64,000 nucleotides of DNA from Blasia pusilla (lineage: Eukaryota; Marchantiophyta; Marchantiopsida; Blasiales). Below, in pieces: positions 36,421 through 45,769 of the stretch. Made by a program: the position numbers and the translations under genes. The stretch's first letter is position 1; every line of letters begins with the position of its first letter. Under the pieces are notes generated by a model. The model was not told the DNA's origin and searched no databases. It saw nothing but the letters and a program-made list of their open reading frames with translations. The stretch is from the NCBI GenBank assembly GCA_050084515.1, contig CM114271.1, positions 42,098,001-42,162,000 of the forward strand, written 5' to 3'.

Positions 36421-37480
36421 ATGGTGTTCAGATTCTTGAACATTTGTGTGAACGCAAGAACATGGAAGAAGTTTCCGGCGGCGCTCAAGCTATGGGCTGA
36501 TACTCTGGATGGCGAAGGATTCTCCATGTACGATGTGGACATAGCCCTCGAGATGAGCCCTTGGGAAGTGCTCAACTGTCCAATCTGGTTGGACTTCAAC
36601 GACCCCGATAAGCTCACTGACCCAGCAATGCGAGACTTGTACCATGCGCTAGCTATTGACAAGGAGGACATCCCAAACATCTTCAAGACCGAGGAATACT
36701 TTGAAGGAGATGCCGAGGCACAAGCGATTGAGGCGGCGGAGATTTTGTCAAAAACAGTCACGGAAAAAGACAAGTCAACTACGGGGTTGAAATCCAAGGT
36801 AAAGGCCCCCAAACCGTCCAAAGCAAGATCATCAAGATGAGAAGGACGGCTACGGGAGGCCCCCAAACCAAATCTTGTGGATTTCGATGTCATGTAGACC
36901 CCAACAAGCAAGCATCCCACTCACGAGAAGCGAAAGAGGGAGACACCTAGTTCCTCCGAGGGGGTGGGGGGGACAAGAATGTTGTCTATACTCCCTCATT
37001 GTTGGGGAAGCACAAGGATGGAGCATCAAAAATCACCATCCTGTTGCATCAGACATCGTTGGTGGAAGAATTGGAGAAGTTCTCAACACAAGAGTCCACG
37101 CTTGCCTTGGAGAAGCTGACATTGTTGGGACATAAGCTTCTCCAAAGCCGCCATGCCCCGTGGACTATCAATGGGGTACGTGAGGAGGTTGCAGTTGACC
37201 TTCTCATCGCTGATCTACCGTCGAGGCTCAGATTGTGGGCAGAAAATCCACGCGACAAAATCTTGGATTGGAACATTCCATTCACATATGACCAGATCGT
37301 GTTGATGTTCTGCTTTTCTAACGCGTATCTTAGTGACACGGGATGTTTCCTAGTTCTCACCGGAGGAAGCGAGGATGAGCTCTTCAACTTGCAGTGAATG
37401 AAGTGATCGTTCAAGTGGCAAACCATGGAGTCTTGGGTAGTGAAGAACGACTACCCACTAAGATCATCTTCAAACCAAAC
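36421..37480 (+). pseudogene. Coding block 1, amino-methyltransferase-like (DPPY-side half), copy 2
   Basis: Frame 36421-36840 (139 codons) contains VNARTWKKFPAALKLWAD, LNCPIWLDFNDPDKLTDP and AIDKEDIPNIFKTEEYFEGD, all with counterparts in copy 1. After a Lys/Ser-rich hinge with frameshifts, frame 36999-37397 continues HKLLQSRHAPWTINGVREEV, then VDLLIADLPSRLRLW (37194-37238) with ADLPS in the DPPY position, FTYDQIVLMFCFSNAYLSD and GCFLVLTGGSEDELFNLQ. The two-copy agreement shows these residues were conserved in the source element. Ancestral function as a methyltransferase is inference. Confidence 0.55.
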
Positions 37481-37527
37481 CTTGATAAGTTCGATAACTT
37501 AAACTTGCAAGTGTTTCTTTTCTTTCC

Positions 37528-37965
37528 TGCAACCCGTCGGACTCCGATGGATTGCAAAACCCAGCATAGAAAGGGAGTGTGTCTTGCAACCCGTCGGACT
37601 CCGAGGGGTTGCAAAACACACCCTAGAGAGGGAGTGGTCCTGCAACCCGTCGGACTCCAACGGGTTGCAGGACCCACCCTAACAGGCCTTGCTGCAACCC
37701 TTTGGAGGCCGACGGGTTGTAGCACCCAAAGTTTTACCCAAAGTGTTACCCATATGCAACCCGTTGGTCTCCAACGGTTGGAGCACCTACTCCACGGGTT
37801 CTTGGGTGTGTCGAGCAACCAATCAGATTCCGACGGATTGCATATGGGTAACACTTTGGGCATCCACAATTGGTGATCAAAGCGTCTGAATGCTCCGGGC
37901 CCCCTAAAAACAAATTGCCTCAATGACATCTTTCATTTGCAACGCGTCGGATTCTATCACGTTGC
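37528..37965. repeat. 27-bp palindrome array, copy 2, internal (probable intron)
   Basis: Best array in the window: 37528-37554, 37586-37612, 37642-37668, 37694-37720, about 37756-37781, 37815-37841 and 37939-37965. Three left arms are GCAACCCGTCGGA exactly. The units at 37756 and 37815 are further embedded in a larger inverted repeat, CCAAAGTGTTACCCATATG (37738) against CATATGGGTAACACTTTGG (37841-37859). A TTTTTTGCAG acceptor-like site at 38035-38044 precedes coding block 2. Confidence 0.9.
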
Positions 37966-38045
37966 TCCTGGAAGACCTCTTCCTCCCATCGGTTCTATTT
38001 TACTTCATCCCATGGAAGTTTTATTTTACGGGTGTTTTTTGCAGA

Positions 38046-38905
38046 TTGAATACTCCTACATGTATTGTTTTGTTAGATGTGAGCACAAGTTCGAGGTTTT
38101 TGAGGTACAGGATCCTGTTGATCCAGGTTCAGATGGATACACTCTGAACAACCTCTCATATTCACCCCCGAGAATTGTCGTCGAGGAAGGGGTGCATGTG
38201 CTTGGAGGGAGGGAAAAACCATCCGCACTCCTGCAAACCCTGATGGAGCTATGTTCAAGGCCAGGTGATTTGGTGCTCGTTTTGGTGGGTCTTTCTAGGG
38301 CAAGTGTTAGAGTTTCTTGGCAAAGTGGCCAAAACATTCTTGCCTTGAGTCTAGGAACACCTTTTTGTACTTTTCCAGGAGGCAAAGTCAGACTACAAGA
38401 GGGTGATTGGCGTTTACAAGTCGCCTGCACGGACAAAGGAACATGCGTTGGAGCTAATAGTTATGACTCCATCCTCACTACCGGTGATCCCAAAAATCGG
38501 TAGGGCGAGGCCAACGGTGATTCCAGAGGAGCTGTCGGATGATGACGAGTGAGTGTTGGTGGCTTGGATTTGAAGCGTTTTGGAGTTGAGATGTGTTGGT
38601 TCCCACGGAGGGAGGAAATATTGATTTCGATGGGTTTTCGTTTGCAGAAGCTTCAAAATCAACTATTGGGGCAGGCGTTGGGACTCATCTAGGATCACAT
38701 GGGACAGATACAGGGTTCCTTGGGGGACAAGGCTCTCGGATCCTCCTTCCTTCTCAATTCCAATCTACAGCCGTGTAGAGGAGCTTTTGACTAGTCTTGA
38801 GAAGTCTCTTGTAAAGGAACCGGCAAGACTTAGAAACATTTTTGTAGATGACGAGGGTGAAGAGATCAGAGACTTAGATTTTCTTGTTCAGGAAATCAGA
38901 TGTAA
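38046..38905 (+). pseudogene. Coding block 2, amino-methyltransferase-like (SAM-binding half), copy 2
   Basis: The frame reads CEHKFEVFEVQDPVDPGSDG, YTLNNLSYSPPRIVVEEG, GGREKPSALLQTLMELCSRP and PGDLVLVLVGLSRASV (38261-38308). EKP...LL...L..LCSRPGDLV is the stretch leading to the SAM-binding glycine loop in permuted amino-methyltransferases; the loop Gly is changed to Arg here (LSR, against LSG in copy 1). QSGQNILALS follows. The C-terminal block, in shifted frames, contains RNIFVDDEGEEIRDLD before a stop near 38907. Confidence 0.55.
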
Positions 38906-39032
38906 ATAACCAATTCAAAAATGATTTTAAATAAAGTGGATTTTTTAAACACACCCAATTCTCTTCATGCTTATGGTCTGATGTTATTTTTTTATCACAG
39001 TCCGATATTGGCTTGAGGCTTTTTCTGCTATT

Positions 39033-39430
39033 GCAACTCGTCGTAGACCGACGAGTTGCCTGATGTCTTCTAACATTTACATTTAAACCGATGTCTTTCA
39101 CTCTACGAAGATCAATTTGTAACCTTAGATTCTTTTGTTGTGGTGTGCTTGCTTTCCTAGATTCTAACCTTTGGTTAGACATGTTGGTAACCCGTCTGAT
39201 TCCAAAAGGTTGAGACCCACTCCAATTGAAGAGAAGAATTTTTTGTGCGGACAGTCCCGTTTCAAGCAACCCGTCGGAGTCTGATGGATTGCAAGATAAC
39301 CTAAGCAAGAGACATCAGTCTTGCAACCCGTCGGATTCTGATGGGTTGCAAGAGTTGCAAACTGATAGCTGATGCCGACAAGTTGCAAGGGGTGCAAATT
39401 TTTGGATTCTGACGGGTTAGAAGGGGTGAA
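39033..39430. repeat. 27-bp palindrome array, copy 2, downstream
   Basis: Members at 39033-39059, 39266-39292 and 39323-39349, with decayed ones near 39188, 39370 and 39405-39445. They follow coding block 2, as in copy 1. Confidence 0.8.
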
Positions 39431-39449
39431 ACCTGTTGGATTCCAACAT

Positions 39450-42400
39450 TTAGGGTTTGAATGAATTGACATAGGTGCATTAGTTCCTCTTTACTCCTCA
39501 CCGCTATCAACCTTTTGCTTCAATGGTCCTCCTAGTCCGATCACGTTTTCTTCTTCATGCATACATTTCTCAATGGCTGAGAGAATGGTGAAACCAAGTT
39601 GTCAAATGCACAACAGTCCATGGTATACTTCATGCACCCATTTATGAGCCAACATCATCCAATGCTATCATGAAAGTCTTCAGCTACCATCAATGATGAG
39701 TGATTTGTTCTCTTGTGGAAAATCCCCTTATGGATGAGTATTGATCAGATGGGATATTTAATGCCTTTTGCATGAAGAGTCAACAGTCCATAATGTCAAC
39801 CACATCTTCTGAGAAGTTAAACCTTGAAGGGTATAGGAGTCTATTGACACCATAGTCAGAGTCTTTATTTGAACCTTCTATTGAGATGAAATTACTACTT
39901 CTAGTCAAATTATCTGCCGATGGTCCTCCAACAATCATACCCCTTAGCCCAACTTACAGTAGAGTTGGCTTAGACAGGCAATATGAATCAAATTGGGCTC
40001 ACATGGAGAATGATGGAAGGATGTTTGTAGTGGTCTTATGATGTCTACTTCTTTTTCCAAGCCTAGAAAAAGAAGGGTAGTTAAGGCCCGAATGTGGTCA
40101 CTTGCTACTCTCTTCTAAAGATTTCATGAATTTGAAAGCAAACAAAAATTTCAAAAATGTCAAAAAGTTTTAAAGAGAGGAGGAGGATTCTGACCTTTTT
40201 TTTGAAGAGAGACTCTCCTCTCTTACTCTCTCTTGCCAAAATACCAGCCCCCCTTTGAGAGCCAATAATCTACCAATCTGGCCCATGCCTCTTCATCGGT
40301 ATCAGGGTGACACGGGATTACGCGGTGAGCCCCATGAATGATCCAATAGTTCTTAATATTGGACCTCTCTATTTTCAAAAGTTGAGCAATTTTTTCCTTA
40401 TATATTTGAGGGAGAGAGATTGTGCATCCACATACGTGTATGCCTCAATTATGTGATTTTGGACGGCTGCCATGGTCACTGAGTGTTGCTTACTAATCTC
40501 GATGCATGACACGTTCACGTACTTCATTACCCAAACCTAGAATGTAATCAAACCTGAAACTCTAACACAATCATACAGCCAATGATGCATACCTACACTT
40601 CCACCTTGTCAAGAAGACACATTTTCTGTTGGGCTTGGTGTTGTGCATGATTGTGATCTACTGCGATATAGCTAGTCATCTTCAACCAAGGCTCATAGCC
40701 TGGTACCTTGGTGTTTGGATGGCCACTCGGTAGTAATTCGCATGTAGGCTTCAGATTCTGCTCTTTGCGGATTGACACATCACGCTTCCATAGGTCACGC
40801 TTGGATGTACTCCTCCTTTCTCCTAAAAGAATAATTTCAAATTCATCTCTATGTGTTAGGGAACCCATCCTCAGTTCTGAACATTATCATCAAACTAGAA
40901 TGTAATCAAACCTTAAACTCTAATACAATCATACAGCCAATGATGCATACCTATACTTCCACCTTGTTGAGAAGACACATTTTCTGTTGGGCTTGGTGTT
41001 GTGCATGATTGTGATCTACTGCGATATAGCTAGTCATCTTCAACCCCATAAGAACAAGGTGGTGGATGTGGAGGTGGTGGTGGGAATGGCCCTCCTCCTT
41101 GTCAAGCACAAAATAACACAATCTCATTTGTTCGGAATGGTCTCATGGTATAGATCTAAACTTGAAAAAAATTGCTTTGAATCACATAACTGAATACTTA
41201 CCCAATGAGGGGGGCCAGGTTGAGAAGTTTGCCCAGTGGTAGGCCATTGGTGTTGGAATTGATTACCAAATGCTATTGGTGTTGGAATTGATTACCAAAT
41301 ACCATTGGTGCTTGCATCATCATTGGAAGCTACCATAGCATCATCTGATTTTGTGACCAAGGTGACTGAGGATACTTTGCAAGATGGCATCTGACGGAGT
41401 CCCTTCCAATGTCTACAATTTGAGAGGCAATGCACTTCATATGATCAGTAAGAACTATGGCACATGAGTATGCACAACACACCTTTCAACATTAGCTTGG
41501 AAATGCAACTAAAACCAAAAAACCAGAATAGAGATCGAGAGTAAATATTACCCTTTGATCTATCGCTGATGATACGGGTTGTTGCAAGGGGGGGCGTAGA
41601 GATTGGTGGCTTTGCATCCTGCTCCTTTTTCCTTGGCTACTCAACACACCATCCAAATAGTCAGGTTGGAATCAAAATATTTTTTAGGAACCAAAGAATA
41701 GAATCAAGAATAGATAAGAGACGTTTCAAGAAAAATCAGAAAATTCTCTTACCCTCCCTTCCTCCAACCAAGCCTCCTCATTTGATTCATACATTGAATG
41801 ATCCATCTTAATCCTAAGATTGTAGTCCTTGCTGCTAGTTGCCTTTCCAAGTAATCGAACACTCCGCCTTTGGGGCTGATCAGCCTCTATACCTTTGATA
41901 GGCTTATAGTGCCTACAAGTGCTTGGTGCAACAAACCTATGAAATGAACATGAAACCCAATATCTCAGATATGGTGTACATATTAGCCTAAAGCACAATC
42001 ATAATCCTTAGAAGCAACAAGAAACTCAAGGAACATAGTAAAGGAAGGAATCAAGTGAGAGGCAAGGCACAATGCTTACAAGTCCCTTACTCCTGCAAAC
42101 AATTCAGCTTCCTTTTCTTTTATGAACTTCACTCTGCGATTCCTTTCTTCCTCGTTCAAGTTAGGGGATATTGGATGATCCGTGATTACTGTGGTCTCAC
42201 CATTAGAAGTGCTAGGATTATGGTTGTGAATATAACCTATAATACCCTCCAAACAAGTGGGATTTAATCCCCACTCACCATCACTCATGTCAATTCAAAT
42301 ATATGATGTCATTTCTCTAAAAACAGACATCTGAGAATGACAATAGCAACAACACGAATGGGGGCAGCAAGTGCTCTTTTCTCCACATAACACTTTTTTG

Positions 42401-42740
42401 CTACGACACGTTACAAAGCACAAGTGAAGATAAACATGGAGTAATCACCAACATAGAGACCCTTGCATCAAAAAAGTGCTTTGTATCTTATCTGATCCAT
42501 ATCACCCCAAAAAATATCAGGGCAGCCAATATATCTCAAGATTAAACAAATCTGAACTCTATCATTCAGGATCAAGTAGCAAAATATGAGATCATCATGA
42601 ATTTCCTCAGCTTCGAAATACTAAGATGGAATTACTAAAAGCAACTACTCCTAGAGTCCCATGAATTCCCTCGACTTTAATTTGAATCATCAGAATCTGA
42701 TGTAGAGCATTCATCTGAGCCTAATCCTAGATCAAATACA
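39450..42740. mobile_element. Unclassified element-like region with ORF fragments
   Basis: Plus-strand sequence at 39830-40030 reads KLSADGPPTIIPLSPTYSRV then GLDRQYESNWAHMENDGRMF, coding in texture but unfamiliar. Minus-strand frames at 40868-40593 (LLPSGHPNTKVPGYEPWLKM), 41998-41726 (HRFVAPSTCRHYKPIKGIEA; DQPQRRSVRLLGKATSSKDY) and 42288-42076 (NLNEEERNRRVKFIKEKEAE) could be exons of one gene; a minus-strand stretch near 40330-40240 reads HPDTDEEAWARLVDYWLSKG. I could not place them in a transposase family. A 151-bp block is duplicated at 40537-40687 and 40895-41045. Confidence 0.35.
40537..41045. repeat. 151-bp direct repeat, two copies 358 bp apart
   Basis: 40537-40687 and 40895-41045 both start CTAGAATGTAATCAAACCT and end AGCTAGTCATCTTCAACC, with only a few differences. 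The repeat interrupts the coding-like minus-strand frame at 40593-40868. Confidence 0.9.
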
Positions 42741-42743
42741 TGA

Positions 42744-43980
42744 TGTAATGTACAACTCAAGGAAAAAGATACCCTTTCTATCAAAAAGTATTAAGTTCGT
42801 TCCCAAGAGACCACTGTTTCCTAAGTAAAGAGAGGCTTTATAAGAAATAACAAGAATAAACTCTATCTTCACTTAAAATGCTTCACCAACTCTAATAACT
42901 CTAACTTTACAAAGGTAAAGAAAAGATAAGATGGTCTTCTTTCCTCATAGAAAAGACTCTTCTCAAGTGTAGAGAAAGACTCTTGTGAATTTGCAAGAAC
43001 AAAGCTCCATGAAGACCTCAAAGAGACCTCACAAATGGCGGCTCACCCTACTTTCAGAACTGAATCTGTCATGGCAGGTTACTCACTGTCTAACAGCTTT
43101 CCTACGCTTCTTCTTGATTATCTTCTAGAATTTTGAATCTACAAGACTCAACTCTCATTTCTACGGCAGCCTAATAAGATCCACATTCAATTTTGCACAT
43201 CAGAAAGAATGAGAGACAAGACTCTTCTTCTACATCAAAGAGTGGAAAGAACTCGGAAGTAGTACAAGCTTCAGAAAGTAAAAGACTCTTCAGCTTGGAT
43301 CATTCCCCCCCAACGAGACTCGTTACATACTCACCAAGACTGCTGGTAAACTCAAGATACACAAAACCGTATTGAGGAGTTAAAGATACAAGGGAAAACG
43401 ATGATCCCTTCTTCTTCTAATTGCTCTTTAAATAGTATTTACAATTCCGATTGATCTTCCTATTCTGCTCTAGAGTGCTAACGGCGAATCCTAACTCTGT
43501 GATTTCAATTCTCCAACCCTCTATCTTCCTAAGACTATTCATTTCTTGGCATTTCCTTTTCGCTCCCTTTTAAACGGTTGTAACTACCGCGACTCTCCCT
43601 TTCTGGCTTCCGAAACCGCCGCGACGGTTCAGTCTTCACAGTCTTTGGGCTCTTCGCAATTTTTTGCAAAGACTCTTCCTAGTCTTTGTAGTCTTTCTCT
43701 TTCCTATCCTATCTTCGCGCAAAGACTCTTATCCTTCTGCCGCCGTGAAGAGTCTTTACGCTCTGTCCTTCAGCTTTCTTCCAGGTATTCTCTATCTTTC
43801 TATTCCTCTTCTTAATATCCATGTCCACTTTTGTGAAGACTCTTTGACCTTTTCCGCTTCTTCTTCTTCCTTCTTTGAGTTCTTAATCTTTGGTCTGGAG
43901 TCTTCATCCTTCTTTTCTAGTCTTTGGACAGAGACTATCTTCCATCTTCTTTACAAAGAAACTTTCCCTCAGTCTTTGTG
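42744..43980 (-). mobile_element. Truncated, inverted copy of the 45965-47469 LTR
   Basis: The plus strand starts TGTAATGTACAACTCAAGG, the reverse complement of the right end of the 45965-47469 LTR, and matches it in reverse throughout (TATCTTTTCTTTACC, AAGACTCTT-rich core, CTTCCATCTTCTTTAC at the far end). About 300 bp corresponding to the left end of that LTR are missing. At 43980 it joins Ty3/gypsy RT sequence directly. Confidence 0.8.
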
Positions 43981-43999
43981 GATTGGATGAGATGTAGGG

Positions 44000-45420
44000 G
44001 AGTTCATGGCATATCGACAGATGAGGTCAGATCGATATGCCATGCCTACTCCTGAGGAGATCTTTAATGCAATAGGGCATGCAAAGATCTTTGGTACTTT
44101 AGATCTCCGCGCTGGCTATCATCAGCTTCCCATCTGAGTGGAGGACAAGGAGAAGAAAAAGTTTTGGGGGATTAATTGATTCAAGAGAGATAGTTTGTAT
44201 CAATGGCGGTTTTTACCATTTAGGTTGAAGAACTCCCTTGTAGAGTTCTGGAGAGTGATGGATAGATTTTGGCTAGCTTGGATTTTGTACACTGTTACAT
44301 AGATGATATTCTTGTCTTTAATTTCACGGTTAAGGAGCATGAGCGACACTTAGAAGAGGTGTTTCAGTACGAGTTATAGGACTAAAGTTACTTCTAGGCA
44401 AGTGTAGGTAATTTTAGGAGCAGATTGAATACCTATGACACACCATATACCCGAGTGGATTAGGTGTTCAGCAGTCAAAGGTGAAGGCTCTTGCGCATAT
44501 TCCACGCCCTATAGATGTGAGTTGAATCCGAGCATTTCTTGGACAAGCGAGCTTTTATCGACCGTATGTCAAGGGTTTTAGAACGATCGCAAAGTCTGTG
44601 ACCTTGCTAACGAGGCTTGATCTGGTTTGGCATTAGGGAGATGATGAGGAGCAAGCATTTCAAGAGCTCTAGAATAGTTTGACCTCCTCACCCATTTTAG
44701 TGAGACCGGTTAGGGGTCGTCCATGTAGAAAACTACTAAAGAAGCATAATTGGTGGGAAATGGCTCGTACACTCACACACCACCATGGAGAAAAAAAATT
44801 TTGCAATGAGAGAATGAGTGGAAGTTGGTCTCCTTCTCAATTATATAGGGTATGTACAAGCAACCCTAACCCTATTCTTAACCATAGTCTCGAGTTGGAA
44901 TAATTGTGATTAACTAACCCTAGTTAAGATAATCGCTCTTAACTGACTTACCAAGATTAAGCTTCCCTACTTTGTGTGAGTACCAAGTGTAGCAGTTTGG
45001 ATGTGTGTTGAGCTTGACTAGTGAGCTTAACTTGGTCTTCAATAGCCCATTCCAGTTACATATGGATTTGAGCATGTTGGGTCTAGGAGTGGTGCTTACT
45101 TAGAGAGATGACGAGGCGAGGGAGTTTGTTGTGGCTTACCCAAGCTGATCGAACAATATTGCAAAGGCAAAGTTCAACTCCTATGAGGGAGAGTACTTGG
45201 CTGCAATGCGGGCCCTCGCACATCTCACATGCTATCAGTTTGGAAACCCTTTCACTCTTATCACTAATCATCAACCGTTGAGATGGTTGATGGAGTCCGA
45301 CAAGCTTACGGGAAAGCTTACAAAGTAGGCTCTATTATTGCACGAGTACGAATTTGAGGTGCTTCTTAGGCTAGGTTGGTTGAACCAAGATGCAGATGGG
45401 TTGAGTCGCAACCCATGTCC
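44000..45420 (+). pseudogene. Ty3/gypsy reverse transcriptase and RNase H
   Basis: RT: YAMPTPEEIFNAIGHAKIFG, TLDLRAGYHQLPI (44098-44136, the Asp of the first catalytic motif), then about 44288-44320 CYIDDILVFN with the YxDD-type box. RNase H: DEEQAFQEL and SSPILVRPVRGRP up to the insertion at 44724; after it, RECVVAYPS, FNSYEGEYLAAMRALAHL, PFTLITNHQPLRWLMES and LNQDADGLSRNPCPSQ. Several stops (for example at 44136) make it inactive. Confidence 0.85.
44724..45044. mobile_element. 321-bp insertion inside RNase H
   Basis: RNase H reads ...RPVRGRP, is interrupted, and resumes FQL..(T/H)MD at 45050. The insert starts TGTAGAAAACTAC. GTCCA (44719-44723) and GCCCA (45045-45049) look like a decayed 5-bp target duplication. 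It carries no coding capacity; a short LTR or TRIM-like element is possible. Confidence 0.65.
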
Positions 45421-45769
45421 AAGTCAAAGAGACGACACAAGACCTCGATGGGACGGAGAGATTGACCAGGAGATCATGCCCGGTTGGCATGCATCTACTT
45501 TTCTTTTTTGGTTGACTATGACAAGTCAGTAGCAGATGGTTATTCCAATGGTGGAGTCAGATGATGAGTCCTCGGATCCGAAGGTTAGTAAGGAGGTGAC
45601 GGGTAGTCATGATAGCCATGAAGACGTGGAGGTTCTGGAGCTCCCACGCACTGGCATCATAGCGAGCATAGTGAGTGCTAGGGAGCGGGATCGGATCCTA
45701 CAAAGAGTCAGGAGGTTCAGGTGGGAGGGGACACATATTCTATGGATATGGGGAGATGGTAGGGTTTGA

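Larger units (their letters stand above)
36421..39450 (+). mobile_element. Methyltransferase-like element with 27-bp palindromes, copy 2
   Basis: Same layout as copy 1: coding block 1 (36421-37480), internal palindrome array (37528-37965), coding block 2 (38046-38905), downstream array (39033-39430). Reading frames here are longer than in copy 1. The N-terminal segment is missing in this orientation and found inverted at 35680-35990. Confidence 0.6.

Noticed and set aside
37528-37720. CRISPR array
   Set aside because: Repeats are palindromic and evenly sized, but spacers vary, there are no cas genes, arms decay individually, and the genome is eukaryotic.
37411-37929. 172-codon ORF with repeated RRVA/NPSESDGL-type peptides
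   Set aside because: The peptide repeats are translations of the 27-bp palindromes; no frame is conserved between copies.
43546-43990. Two Ser/Leu/Phe-rich plus-strand ORFs
   Set aside because: They are translations of the inverted LTR copy and appear equally in the LTR at 45965-47469.
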